Notes: generated by a model not told the origin, from the sequence alone. 64,000 bases of DNA from Marivita sp051251565 (GCF_051251565.1 NZ_JBPOFB010000002.1:248001-312000); one strand, 5' to 3'; shown: positions 53,146 through 63,368, numbered from the stretch's first letter. A program made the numbers and translations.

Positions 53146-54341
53146 TCGTGATCCTCAATCTGGCCTTTGCGGAACGGACCATAGCTGGTCAGAACCTCGA
53201 TGTCGTCGTCAACGGCGCGGGCTTCGGCTTCAAGAAAGCGGGCAACAGCGTCTGCAAAGCCTGCATCGGCGATCCAATGCAGGGAATGGGTGTAAACCGG
53301 CAGATATCCGCGCGACAGCTTGTGATCGCCCTGCGCGCCTGCTTCGACACGGGTCTGGCCCTGCGCGATGGCGTAATCCATGGCCTGATAGTAGCACAGT
53401 TCGAAATGCAGGCAGGGGTGATCTTCGGTGCAGCCCCAATAGCGGCCATACAGCGTGTCGCGCCCGATCACGTTCAGCGCACCTGCAACCCACGCGCCAT
53501 CACGTTCGGCCATCACCAGCAGGATATCATCGCGCAGACGCTCGTGCGCGAGGTCGAAAAACTTGCGCGTGAGGTACGGCGTGCCCCATTTGCGCGCGCC
53601 GGTATCTTGGTAAAAGTCCCAGAACGCATCCCAATGGTCGGGCGTGATCTGGTCGCCGGTCAATTGGTGGATCGTGCCGCCAAACGCTTGCGCGCGGTCG
53701 CGTTCTTTGCGGATGGTCTTGCGTTTGCGCGAACTCAGATCCGCCAGAAACGCGTCAAAATTGGCATAGCCCCGGTTTTCCCAGTGATATTGCTGGGTCC
53801 GGCGCCGCAGCAGGCCAATCTGTTCGCCGGCAATCGCATCGGCTTCGGTACAAAAGGTGATGTGTAAAGATGACAGATCATTGTCCGCTGTGACCTGAAT
53901 GGCGCCTTGTACCAGCGCGCTGATGCCTTCGGCCTCGAACCCCGGTCGGGTCAGGAACCTGCGCCCGGTGGCCGGGGTAAAGGGCACGGCAATCTGGAGC
54001 TTTGGATAGTAGCGCCCGCCCGCGCGTTCCCAGGCATGGGCCCAATTGTGGTCAAAGATGTATTCGCCTTGGGAATGGCTTTTGGCATAAAGCGGCGCGC
54101 AGGCGATGATCTGCCCGTCCTTTTCGGCTGTCAGATAGCGCGGATCCCATCCGGTGCCGGTGCCGACAGAGCGGCTGTCCTCAAACGCCTTGATCCAGCG
54201 ATGGGTGGTAAACGGGTCATAGGCCCGTCCCCCATCCGCAGTTTCCGGGCAGGCACACGCATCCCAGTCCTCCGCCGCGATCTGGGCGATGGAGCTGTGC
54301 ATGTTGATGGCAATCGTGGGCGCGTCAGTTGGGTCGGACAT
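53142..54341 (-). CDS. FemAB-like/GNAT-fold protein (peptidogalycan biosynthesis family)
   Basis: A 399-residue cytosolic protein of the family formerly DUF482 (PF04339). It has SRKRKTIRKERDRAQAFG in the middle and ALNVIGRDTLYGRYWG followed by LHFELCYYQAMDYAIAQG in the second GNAT-like half. Such proteins are thought to transfer acyl or aminoacyl groups, but the acceptor is unknown. It sits between GDPD and the pterin dehydratase on the same strand. Confidence 0.85.
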   Translation of the reverse strand: MSDPTDAPTIAINMHSSIAQIAAEDWDACACPETADGGRAYDPFTTHRWIKAFEDSRSVGTGTGWDPRYLTAEKDGQIIACAPLYAKSHSQGEYIFDHNWAHAWERAGGRYYPKLQIAVPFTPATGRRFLTRPGFEAEGISALVQGAIQVTADNDLSSLHITFCTEADAIAGEQIGLLRRRTQQYHWENRGYANFDAFLADLSSRKRKTIRKERDRAQAFGGTIHQLTGDQITPDHWDAFWDFYQDTGARKWGTPYLTRKFFDLAHERLRDDILLVMAERDGAWVAGALNVIGRDTLYGRYWGCTEDHPCLHFELCYYQAMDYAIAQGQTRVEAGAQGDHKLSRGYLPVYTHSLHWIADAGFADAVARFLEAEARAVDDDIEVLTSYGPFRKGQIEDHE

Positions 54342-54389
54342 AGCCGTTCCTTGGTTACGCCTTGGTACTTGGTCCGCAGCGCGCGGCGT

Positions 54390-55145
54390 TCAAGCGGCGT
54401 AGCCTTCAAAGGTGATATTGTCGGCCACAAGACGGGCCTCATGTTCCTGCTCAGCGCTGCGCACGGTCCAACACAGGATTGGCACACCGCGCGATTTGAG
54501 CTGTTCGACGCGAGGCGAGTCGAGATCAGAGCGATCATGGCTGAGAAAATCCGCGCCGACCCTGTCAAAGTCGGGGATTGCGGCAAGCTCTGCGCGGCGC
54601 GCGACGGGCACATGTGGCTCATCGCTTTTGCGCCATGCCGAACTGATCAAGCCGCGCGGTAGACCGGGGGCCAAGTCAGCGATCTTTGCCACCATATGCG
54701 GGTTGAATGACATCAGCGCGACAGGCCCCTCATAGCCGGTCAGGGCGTCTATCGCGGCCCGTTCGAGCCTGCCATCGGTGTCGCCCATCGCGCCGTGCTG
54801 ATCCTTGAGTTCGATCAGCAATGGCACCGCACCCCCCACCTGAGCCAAAACCAAAGCCAGCGTCGGGATGGTATCGGACCCGCCCCTGAGGGGGATTGTC
54901 TGCAAATCTGCCGCATCACGGCTGCGCACCGGGCCCGTTTCACCAGTCAGGCGATCAAGGGTGTCGTCATGAAACACCATCGCCACGCCGTCTTGCGACA
55001 GTTGCAGGTCAAGCTCGATTCCGTAGCCCGCAGAAATGGCCGCAGCAAAGGCAGACGGGCTGTTTTCGATCCGCCCATCCGCCGTGTTGTGATAGCCGCG
55101 ATGCGCGATGGGGCGCGTCAGAAACGCGGAAGGCAGCCGTGTCAT
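54390..55145 (-). CDS. Glycerophosphodiester phosphodiesterase
   Basis: A 251-residue GDPD. Catalytic His-Arg in IAHRGYHNTADGRIENS, metal-site IELDLQLSQDG and second His in FHDDTLDRLTG. No signal peptide, so it is a cytosolic UgpQ-type enzyme releasing glycerol 3-phosphate from deacylated phospholipids. Overlaps the RidA gene by ATGA. Confidence 0.93.
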   Translation of the reverse strand: MTRLPSAFLTRPIAHRGYHNTADGRIENSPSAFAAAISAGYGIELDLQLSQDGVAMVFHDDTLDRLTGETGPVRSRDAADLQTIPLRGGSDTIPTLALVLAQVGGAVPLLIELKDQHGAMGDTDGRLERAAIDALTGYEGPVALMSFNPHMVAKIADLAPGLPRGLISSAWRKSDEPHVPVARRAELAAIPDFDRVGADFLSHDRSDLDSPRVEQLKSRGVPILCWTVRSAEQEHEARLVADNITFEGYAA

Positions 55146-55603
55146 AGGATTTCGAAAATGCCTTCGATCTCGACAGCAACGCCAAACGGCAGGGATGCCG
55201 CCGACACCGCAGACCGTGCGTGGCGTCCGTTTTCGCCAAGCACGTCGACCATGAGATCGGACGCACCGTTCACAACCTTTGGCTGGTCGCCGAAATCTGC
55301 GGTCGAATTGACAAAACCCACCAGCTTGAGAACCCGCACGCGGGTCAGATCACCATCCGCCGCTTTGCGCGCTTGGGACAACAGCGCCAGCGCGCAATAT
55401 TTTGCGGCTTCGGCACCTGCATCTGCATCAAGGTCTGCGCCCAGTTTGCCTTTGATCAGTCCATCTGGACCCGTCGGCAATTGGCCAGACACATAGATCT
55501 GATTTCCGGTCTTCACGAAAGGCACATAGTTGGCCGCCGGGGCCGGTGCATCGGGCAAGGTCAGCCCAAGGTCGGCAAGGCGGGTTTCGATGGCATTGGT
55601 CAT
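55142..55603 (-). CDS. RidA/YjgF family protein
   Basis: A 153-residue protein of the longer RidA subgroup. Visible features: VPFVKTGNQIYVSGQLP near the N-terminus and the SLPFGVAVEIEGI ending. The arginine that RidA uses for imine deamination is not obvious at the usual late position (SLPFGVAVEI instead of an R-containing strand), so this may be a non-deaminating subfamily. Overlaps GDPD by 4 bp. Confidence 0.88.
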   Translation of the reverse strand: MTNAIETRLADLGLTLPDAPAPAANYVPFVKTGNQIYVSGQLPTGPDGLIKGKLGADLDADAGAEAAKYCALALLSQARKAADGDLTRVRVLKLVGFVNSTADFGDQPKVVNGASDLMVDVLGENGRHARSAVSAASLPFGVAVEIEGIFEIL

Positions 55604-55699
55604 TGGAGTCTCCCCTTAATTCTGTTGCCGGGACGCTATTGTGCGTTGCGACAAATGGAAAGAGGCAAGACCACCTGATTTCAGAGCGTCCGGTGCGGA

Positions 55700-57874
55700 T
55701 CAATTGCCGCCCAGAATGTCGCGCAGCAATTGGTTCAGTGCGTTTTCCAACACGTTGCCGTTGCGCTCTTCGCGCTGCAAGGTGGGCGGCTGCGGGGCCT
55801 GTTGCTGGGGTTGGGCCACCTCGCGGGGGGCTTCGGGTGCGATCATCGGCAGGGGTGTGACGGGCAAGCCTTGGTGTACGCGCATCATCGCTTCGTGCCA
55901 GATCTCGGCGGGCAATCCGCTGCCGGTTACCCCTGCAAGCGGCGTGTTGTCGTCATACCCCATCCAGACTCCGGCCACGTAATCGGCGGTAAAGCCGATG
56001 AACCACGCATCCCGCGCCGCCTGAGATGTGCCGGTTTTCCCGGCGACCTGCCGATCTGGCAGCGCGGCACGACCGCCGGTGCCGTCAGATACCACCTTTT
56101 CCATCATCCAGATCAACTGTCGCGCGGCCTGTTCGTTGATGACCCGTTCCCCGATCCCGCCGCCGGTGCCCATCAAGGGCTGGTCTTCGCCCACAAGCCG
56201 CAATTCACGCAGCCCGTAAGGCGTGACCGAAGAACCGCCATTCAGGATGCCTGCATAGGCCCCTGTCATCTCCAAAAGCGAGGCCTCGGATGCGCCAAGG
56301 GCAAGCGCGGGTGTGTCTGTCAGCGCGCTTTGGATTCCGAAATCTTCGGATACTTTGCGCACCAGATCGCGGCCCACGGATTCAGACACTTTGACCGCCG
56401 GGATGTTGAGGCTCCGTGCCAGCGCATCAACAAGCGTCACGGACCCGTAATGCTGGTTCGAATAATTGTCGGGACACCATTGGCCTGATCCGGGAATGTT
56501 CATGCAGAACGGTTCATCCAGCACCGTGTCATAGGGGCTGTAGCCCAGTTCAAGCGCGGTGGCATAAACAAATGGTTTGAACGCCGATCCGGTCTGGCGC
56601 TTGGCTTGTGTCGCGCGGTTGAACACGCCGGACACATTGGTCTGACGTCCCCCCACCATCCCGCGCACGGCCCCATCGGCAGACATCACGACAATTGCCG
56701 CCTGTGCCTTTGATCCTTCGCGGACCTTGGTGGCGAAAATGGTTTTGATCGCCTCCTCGGCCGCTTTTTGAATACGCTGATCCAGCGTGGTCGAGATGAT
56801 GACATCTTCAGTTGTGTCGCGTGTAAAGAAATCGGGGCCGGATTGCATGACCCAATCGGCAAAGTACCCGCCGGTCTGGGTTTTGGCCTTGTCCGACAAT
56901 GTGGCGGGGTTGTCCTGCGTGGCGCGGGTTTCTGCGTCGGTCAGGTAGCCCTGTTCATTCATCAGGCGCAACACGGTGGCAGCGCGCGCTTGGGAGCGTT
57001 CGATGTTCGATGTTGGCGCAAGGCTGGATGGGGCGGTCAGAAGCCCGGCAATCATCGCGCCTTCCTGCGGAGTGAGGGCTGATGCGGGTTTTGAGAAATA
57101 CCGCTCGGCTGCGGCGGCTGCACCATAGGCACCGCCGCCCATGTATGCGCGGTTCAGGTAGATCGAAAGGATTTCGTCCTTGGTATACTTGATCTCCATG
57201 GCCAGAGCGTAGACGGCCTCTTTGCCCTTGCGATAAAGCGATCCCCGGCGACAATCGGCAACGTATTCGGCTTCGTTCTTCCAGTCGTTCGGATCGTAGG
57301 CGACGCCGAGGCACAACAGCTTGGCGGTCTGTTGCGTGATGGTCGAGCCACCATGCCCGGACAGCGGCCCGCGTCCTTCGGACAGGTTGATCCGGACCGC
57401 CGACGCCACGCCGCGCGGAGAAATGCCGAAGTGATGATAAAACCGCCGGTCCTCGGTGGCGACCACCGCGTTCCGAAGGTGGGGCGACACGGTTTGTGCG
57501 GTCACGACACCGCCAAACTGATCGCCGCGCCAGGCAAAGGCCAGACCGTCCCGATCCAAAAGCTGCACCGATCCCCGCGCGCGCCCATCAAGCGCGTCCG
57601 AGAGGTCGGGCAGGGTCGAGTATTCATAGGCGACAAACCCGCCAAGCAAGAGCGAAACCACAACCCCCGCGCGCAGAAAAAGCCGCAGGAAAAAGCGCAG
57701 CACCCAAGAGATGATGCGGGTGAAAAATCCGAGTATGCCGCCGCGCGCTTTTTGGGGCCGTGCAGCTTTGCGCGGCTTGGGGGCGGGTTTGCGCGGCTTG
57801 GACGCCGCCGCTTTTTTATTCGGGTATCGCCGGTCTGCAACCAGACGGCTTTTGCCACGTCGTGAATCAGTCAT
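55700..57874 (-). CDS. PBP1A-type bifunctional penicillin-binding protein
   Basis: A 724-residue class A PBP that polymerises and crosslinks peptidoglycan. A Lys/Arg/Pro/Ala-rich cytosolic tail (1-60), one membrane helix (about 64-86), a glycosyltransferase domain with Glu141 in ATEDRRFYHHFG and GGSTITQQ, and a transpeptidase domain with S430-A-F-K433, SLN near 490 and KTGTS. The C-terminus is Pro/Gln-rich. The long basic tail is characteristic of alphaproteobacterial members. No gene precedes it on this strand for 250 bp. Confidence 0.93.
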   Translation of the reverse strand: MTDSRRGKSRLVADRRYPNKKAAASKPRKPAPKPRKAARPQKARGGILGFFTRIISWVLRFFLRLFLRAGVVVSLLLGGFVAYEYSTLPDLSDALDGRARGSVQLLDRDGLAFAWRGDQFGGVVTAQTVSPHLRNAVVATEDRRFYHHFGISPRGVASAVRINLSEGRGPLSGHGGSTITQQTAKLLCLGVAYDPNDWKNEAEYVADCRRGSLYRKGKEAVYALAMEIKYTKDEILSIYLNRAYMGGGAYGAAAAAERYFSKPASALTPQEGAMIAGLLTAPSSLAPTSNIERSQARAATVLRLMNEQGYLTDAETRATQDNPATLSDKAKTQTGGYFADWVMQSGPDFFTRDTTEDVIISTTLDQRIQKAAEEAIKTIFATKVREGSKAQAAIVVMSADGAVRGMVGGRQTNVSGVFNRATQAKRQTGSAFKPFVYATALELGYSPYDTVLDEPFCMNIPGSGQWCPDNYSNQHYGSVTLVDALARSLNIPAVKVSESVGRDLVRKVSEDFGIQSALTDTPALALGASEASLLEMTGAYAGILNGGSSVTPYGLRELRLVGEDQPLMGTGGGIGERVINEQAARQLIWMMEKVVSDGTGGRAALPDRQVAGKTGTSQAARDAWFIGFTADYVAGVWMGYDDNTPLAGVTGSGLPAEIWHEAMMRVHQGLPVTPLPMIAPEAPREVAQPQQQAPQPPTLQREERNGNVLENALNQLLRDILGGN

Positions 57875-57968
57875 ACCGACCGCCCATTGTACTGCTCTTT
57901 TTTATCAATTTAGTGCCTTTTGCCGTCGATGTAGACCGGTCACAAACGCGTAACTTCGTTTTTTAATC

Positions 57969-58014
57969 GCACAATTAATAATCAAATTAGTAAATTTGTG
58001 CAAAATTTGTGCAA
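57969..58014 (+). promoter_or_regulatory. Tandem 11-bp repeats upstream of glnK
   Basis: AATTTGTGCAA occurs twice in tandem (57993-58003, 58004-58014), with an inverted partial copy GCACAATT at 57969-57976. The GCAC/GTGC half-sites resemble NtrC-type sites, and the one-turn period fits a dimeric regulator. The region 57875-58124 has no gene and no clear sigma-54 -24/-12 element. Confidence 0.5.
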
Positions 58015-58124
58015 CTTGATGATCTGGAGCCTGCCTCATCCGGGCTCACGCCTTTCCTTCCCATCCTATGTGCCTGTTTTCTGCGCTTGCAAACAAGATC
58101 GACCTGCAAGGGAAAGGGACCAAG

Positions 58125-58463
58125 GTGAAGTTCATCATAGCGACAATCAAGCCGTTCAAGCTTGAAGAAGTCCGCGAAGCGCTCACAGACATTGGCGTCC
58201 GCGGCATGATGGTAACCGAGATCAAGGGTTTCGGCTCTCAATCCGGCCATACCGAGATTTACCGCGGTGCTGAATACGCGGTGAACTTCGTACCGAAAAT
58301 CAAACTCGAAATCGTGGTCAGTGCCGACATGGCCGACCAGGTGATCGAGACCATCACCAAAACAGCCCGGACCGGCAAAATCGGCGACGGCAAGATCTTC
58401 GTGCTCGATGCGCAGCAGGCCATCCGCGTGCGCACAGGCGAAACCAACGGGGACGCGCTCTGA
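58125..58463 (+). CDS. glnK: PII nitrogen-regulatory protein (GlnK-type)
   Basis: A 112-residue trimeric sensor of 2-oxoglutarate, ATP and ADP that gates the ammonium transporter. The T-loop has Tyr51 in GHTEIYRGAEYAVNF, the uridylylation site, and the C-terminus has GKIGDGKIFV and RVRTGE. The GTG at 58125 is chosen because the protein then begins KFIIATIKPFK as PII proteins do; a longer frame adds 19 unconserved residues. The next gene is amtB, 36 bp on, the classic glnK-amtB pair. Confidence 0.95.
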   Translation: MKFIIATIKPFKLEEVREALTDIGVRGMMVTEIKGFGSQSGHTEIYRGAEYAVNFVPKIKLEIVVSADMADQVIETITKTARTGKIGDGKIFVLDAQQAIRVRTGETNGDAL

Positions 58464-58499
58464 ATCAGCGCTGAGACAGAGATTAGGGGACACATACAG

Positions 58500-59822
58500 A
58501 TGAAATTACTCAAGACACTCCTGCCCGCTGCCGCGCTTGTTGCGCTGCCAGTGATGGGCATGGCCCAAGAGGCCGCCGCGCCGACCTTTGACGAGGTTGG
58601 TCCTTATATCATGACCACACTGCTGTTCCTGATGGCAGGGTTCCTCGTGTTCTTTATGGCCGCAGGCTTTGCGATGCTCGAAGCGGGCCTTGTGCGTTCC
58701 AAAAACGTGGCGATGCAGCTGACCAAGAACATCGCGCTCTTTTCCTTTGCCGCGATCATGTACTGGCTCATCGGGTTCAACCTGATGTATCCGGGCGATG
58801 GCTGGATCATCGGCGGCTGGGTTGGCCCTTTCTTCAGCCAGACCGTTCTTGACCCGGTTGGTGTGGCCGCTGCGGATGCTGCGCTGGATTATGCGTCCAT
58901 CGGATCTGACTTTTTCTTCCAGCTGGTGTTTGTTGCCGCGACCGCATCCATCGTGTCCGGTGCCGTGGCCGAGCGTATCAAGCTCTGGCCCTTCCTGGTC
59001 TTCGTGATCGTGCTGACCGGCGTCATGTACCCGATCTCTGGGTCCTGGCAGTGGGGCGGCGGCTGGCTGTCTGAAATGGGCTTCTCGGATTTCGCGGGCT
59101 CGACTGTTGTGCACTCCGTGGGTGGCTGGGCTGCTCTGGCTGGTGTGATCGTGCTTGGTCCGCGTCTGGGCAAGTACAAAGACGGCAAGGTTAACCCGAT
59201 CCCGGGCTCCAACCTGGCGCTTGCAACCCTCGGGACGTTTATCCTGTGGCTCGGCTGGTTCGGCTTCAACGGTGGATCGCAGCTTGCGATGGGCACCGTG
59301 GGCGATGTCTCTGACGTCAGCCGTATCTTTGCCAACACCAACATGGCTGCCGCAGCCGGTGCTGTTACTGCTCTGATCATGACGCAGGTGATGTATAAGA
59401 AGGTCGACCTGACCATGGTTCTCAACGGTGCGCTGGCGGGCCTCGTGTCCATCACAGCTGAACCACTTGCCCCGACGCTTTTCGGTGCGCTTTGGATCGG
59501 TGCAGTTGGCGGTATCATCGTGGTCTTTGCTATCCCGCTCTTGGACAAGTTCAAGATTGACGACGTGGTTGGTGCAATCCCGGTTCACCTCTTTGCCGGT
59601 ATCTGGGGCACAATTGCTGTTATCTTCTACGGTGACGCGAGCCTCGTGACCCAGTTGGTTGGTATTGCAGCCTACGGTGTCTTCACCTTCTTCGGTGCAC
59701 TGATCCTCTGGACCATCCTCAAAGTCACAATGGGCATCCGTGTGAGCGAGGAAGAAGAGATCAACGGTCTCGACATGGCTGAGCTGGGTATGGAAGCGTA
59801 TCCCGAATTTTCCAAGAGCTGA
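58500..59822 (+). CDS. amtB: AmtB, ammonium transporter
   Basis: A 440-residue trimeric channel with 11 membrane helices after a signal-like N-terminal helix (LLPAAALVALPVMGMAQ). Conserved points: AGFAMLEAGLVRSKN, the two pore histidines in STVVHSVGGWAAL and IPVHLFAGIWG, and the C-terminal cytosolic tail that binds GlnK. Full length. A strong terminator follows. Confidence 0.97.
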   Translation: MKLLKTLLPAAALVALPVMGMAQEAAAPTFDEVGPYIMTTLLFLMAGFLVFFMAAGFAMLEAGLVRSKNVAMQLTKNIALFSFAAIMYWLIGFNLMYPGDGWIIGGWVGPFFSQTVLDPVGVAAADAALDYASIGSDFFFQLVFVAATASIVSGAVAERIKLWPFLVFVIVLTGVMYPISGSWQWGGGWLSEMGFSDFAGSTVVHSVGGWAALAGVIVLGPRLGKYKDGKVNPIPGSNLALATLGTFILWLGWFGFNGGSQLAMGTVGDVSDVSRIFANTNMAAAAGAVTALIMTQVMYKKVDLTMVLNGALAGLVSITAEPLAPTLFGALWIGAVGGIIVVFAIPLLDKFKIDDVVGAIPVHLFAGIWGTIAVIFYGDASLVTQLVGIAAYGVFTFFGALILWTILKVTMGIRVSEEEEINGLDMAELGMEAYPEFSKS

Positions 59823-59854
59823 TTTACCCTTCCGATCAGTCCTTTTGACCACCT

Positions 59855-59881
59855 GCCCGGGCGCTCGCGCCCGGGCTTTTT
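59855..59881 (+). terminator. Intrinsic terminator of glnK-amtB
   Basis: GCCCGGGCGC (59855-59864) pairs with GCGCCCGGGC (59867-59876), a 10-base perfect inverted repeat, followed by TTTTT. Confidence 0.93.
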
Positions 59882-59896
59882 GTTGGTGCAGCGTGC

Positions 59897-60871
<975 letters not shown>

Positions 60872-60957
60872 AATCGTATTCCTTCACTTCGTTTGGACGT
60901 ACGATCCGGTCGATCACAGGAAGCCTGTCTGACAAACGCGCAATCGCACATCCCCAC

Positions 60958-60986
60958 TTGCGAGACTAAACCGATCTGTTTAGATT
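60958..60986 (+). promoter_or_regulatory. tetR promoter with built-in operator
   Basis: TTGCGA (60958-60963), a 17-bp spacer and TAGATT (60981-60986) form a good promoter. A perfect inverted repeat CTAAAC-N6-GTTTAG (60966-60983) covers the spacer and enters the -10, the expected place for a TetR dimer that represses its own gene and possibly mbfA. Confidence 0.65.
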
Positions 60987-61010
60987 TTGAATGGGAGATA
61001 TGGGGCAGGA

Positions 61011-61652
61011 ATGGCAACGGCGCAGGCAAAAATTCGAAAAGGCCGAAAATTTGACCAAGTGGTCGAAGGTGCGCGCGAAGTTTTCCTGCGGGATGGCTTT
61101 GAGGGCGCAAGCGTGGATGACATTGCACGCGAGGCGGGCGTGTCAAAGGCCACGCTTTACAGCTATTTCCCGGACAAACGACTTTTGTTCATGGAAGTGG
61201 CCACGCGCCAATGCAAAGAACAAGCCCGCGCGTCAATTGAACAGATCGACAATTCGCGCCCACCCCAAGAGGTGCTGTCGCGGGTCGCGCATCAATTTCT
61301 GGGATTTATCTATTCAGAGATGGGCCAGCGGATCTTTCGCATCTGTGTCGCAGAAGCCGACCGCTTTCCGCAGCTGGGCCAAGAGTTTTACCATTCTGGC
61401 CCCATGATCATGCGCGCGGCGATGGTTGATTACCTGCAACAGGCGGCCGGTCGCGGAGAGCTGAACATCACCGATTTCGACCTCGCGGCGGATCAGTTTG
61501 CAGAACTCTGCAAAGCTGATCTGTGGCCGAAACTGGTGTTCGGCATCATCCGGTCCGTCACAGAAGACGAAAAGGCCCGCGTGATCGATGGTGCTGTGAC
61601 GACGTTCCTGTCGCGTTACGGCGCAGACTTGGCCGCTTTCAAGCAGGTCTGA
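61011..61652 (+). CDS. TetR/AcrR family transcriptional regulator
   Basis: A 213-residue repressor. N-terminal HTH (about 17-60): GASVDDIAREAGVSKATLYS and YFPDKRLLF. The C-terminal half is a helical ligand/dimer domain of the TetR_C AcrR/AefR type (QFLGFIYSEMGQRIFRICV). The ATG at 61011 follows GGGGCAGGA; a TTG at 60987 is less likely. Divergent from mbfA, and convergent with the B12-fold gene, overlapping it by 37 bp. Its ligand is unknown. Confidence 0.9.
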   Translation: MATAQAKIRKGRKFDQVVEGAREVFLRDGFEGASVDDIAREAGVSKATLYSYFPDKRLLFMEVATRQCKEQARASIEQIDNSRPPQEVLSRVAHQFLGFIYSEMGQRIFRICVAEADRFPQLGQEFYHSGPMIMRAAMVDYLQQAAGRGELNITDFDLAADQFAELCKADLWPKLVFGIIRSVTEDEKARVIDGAVTTFLSRYGADLAAFKQV

Positions 61653-62431
61653 TACAGCGCCTCCAACGTTTCAAGACTGTGCTGCATCGTCGATGCGGCG
61701 GCGTCGGCCCCGGTTTTGATGGCAATGTCGCGTTCAATCTGGACAATGTTGCCGCTGATAAAGATCAGCGATCGGGGGGCCGCAATCCGCAGTTCCACGA
61801 TGGTGCGTGCAAGTGACCTGACCTGTTCGGCCCCAGAGGCCGACAGGCCAATGATCGGATACCCGCCGTCATGCGCAATCTTGCACAGTTCGGTTTCGCT
61901 GCGCCCAATGTGCAGGTCGATGTCCCACCCTTTTTCGCGCAGGATATCCGTGGCCATCGTGACACCCAGAACGTGCTGTTCGCCCGGCACTGCCGCAAAA
62001 AGCGCCTCACGGTTGCCGCGCACCGGCACTGGCGGCGTGGCCATGCGCAAATCCCGCAGCATGTGCAACATGCGCCCTGCGGCGATTGCCATATCGCTGA
62101 AATGGATGATGTCCTGTTCCCACCATTCGCCCAAACGATTTGCGGCGGCCGCGATATAGGACAGGCACAACGTCTGGTGCGACGCACCATTCTCGTGCGC
62201 ACGCCGCAGGATCATATTCGCCTCAGTCGCGCTTGGATTGGTAAGCGCCATAGAAAACGCATCAAGATCAGCGTTACTGATCTCTGACCGCGAATTACGC
62301 GAAATATGCGACAATCGAGTTATCACTTCTTGAGCCATGACAAGAAGTGACGCATCGGATAGCCGTGGAACTTGTCCGTGTGCATCGTCGTCGATGGCAC
62401 GGACAAAGATCGGTATGTCTGTCGTTAGCAT
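61616..62431 (-). CDS. B12-binding-fold protein, PpaA/AerR-like (SCHIC-type)
   Basis: A 271-residue protein with a helical N-terminal module (about 25-130) and a cobalamin-binding Rossmann-like domain (about 140-265). The segment around PGEQHVLGVTMATDILREKG and WDIDLHIGRSE resembles PpaA/AerR, which bind heme or cobalamin and antagonise the photosynthesis repressor PpsR. The classic DxHxxG is not intact: it reads DLHIG. No photosynthesis gene is in the window. The start at 62431 follows GGAGG. Redox, heme or light sensing is an inference. Confidence 0.78.
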   Translation of the reverse strand: MLTTDIPIFVRAIDDDAHGQVPRLSDASLLVMAQEVITRLSHISRNSRSEISNADLDAFSMALTNPSATEANMILRRAHENGASHQTLCLSYIAAAANRLGEWWEQDIIHFSDMAIAAGRMLHMLRDLRMATPPVPVRGNREALFAAVPGEQHVLGVTMATDILREKGWDIDLHIGRSETELCKIAHDGGYPIIGLSASGAEQVRSLARTIVELRIAAPRSLIFISGNIVQIERDIAIKTGADAAASTMQHSLETLEALYQTCLKAAKSAP

Positions 62432-62550
62432 AGTTTGGCCTCCAACGCGCTGAGCGCAGAAACCCCTCGTCCCCGATTCAACATGCCACGGCAAGAACAA
62501 AGCTGCAATGCACCTTTATTGCGGCACCAGAAATCTGCCCGTTTGCCGGA

Positions 62551-63261
62551 TCAATCCCGTCGGCGCACCATCAGTTGGTTGTTTGGCCCGCGCTTAACCT
62601 CAAGCACTTTCATGTCCGCGACCAGATCGCTCAGCTTGCGCTTGCCATAGGTGCGGGTGTCGAAATCCGGGTTGGCAGACACGATATGTTGCCCCAACTG
62701 GCCCAAGCGGTACCACTCGTCGTCCTGATCAATCGCATCCATCGCCTTGAGGATCAGGTTGCGCGCCTCGTTCAGGTTAGAGGCCTTGACCGGTTTCGCC
62801 TCCGTGGTGCCGACATCGGCCCCAGTTTCAAGGTTCTCCAAAAAGATGAATCGTTTGCAGGCGCGGCGGAACGCTTCGGGTGTTTTTTGCATTCCCATGC
62901 CGAACACATCCAAGCCTTGTTCGCGCAATCGCTGCGCCAATCGGGTGAAATCGCTGTCGGAACTGACCAGAACGAATCCGTCAAAGCGCCCCGTGTGCAT
63001 CAGGTCCATCGCGTCGATCACCAGCGCGATATCGCTGGCATTCTTGCCCACGGTGTTGGCGGGCTGGTGATGCGGCACAAGGCCGAATTCGGCCTGAACC
63101 TTGGACCAGCCGGACATCTGCTGGCTTGAGAAATCGCCGTAACAGCGCCGAACACTGGCCTCGCCCAAAGATGCAATCTCGTCAAAGATGGCGCGCGTGT
63201 ATTTCGGAGACGTGTTATCCGCGTCAATCAGAACCGCAAGAAGAGGCGGGTTTTCGGACAT
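62551..63261 (-). CDS. NYN (PIN-like) domain protein with C-terminal OST-HTH/LOTUS
   Basis: A 236-residue protein of the LabA/limkain type. The NYN nuclease-like domain (about 1-150) has the acidic residues in LAVLIDADNTSP, NASDIALVIDAMDL and SSDSDFTRLAQRLREQG. The C-terminal 80 residues (YRLGQLGQHIVSANPDFDTR) look like an OST-HTH RNA-binding module. Probable RNA-processing or RNA-binding protein. The start at 63261 is used; the upstream extension is Pro-rich and unconserved. Confidence 0.85.
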   Translation of the reverse strand: MSENPPLLAVLIDADNTSPKYTRAIFDEIASLGEASVRRCYGDFSSQQMSGWSKVQAEFGLVPHHQPANTVGKNASDIALVIDAMDLMHTGRFDGFVLVSSDSDFTRLAQRLREQGLDVFGMGMQKTPEAFRRACKRFIFLENLETGADVGTTEAKPVKASNLNEARNLILKAMDAIDQDDEWYRLGQLGQHIVSANPDFDTRTYGKRKLSDLVADMKVLEVKRGPNNQLMVRRRD

Positions 63262-63368
63262 GAGGGAAATCCCTTGATCAGTATGGTCTGGGGCCTGGTG
63301 CAGCGGACCCAGCTTTGGTGTGGGGGCAGGCGGCACAGCATCGACGCCCGCAGTCCTCGTCTGACAGA

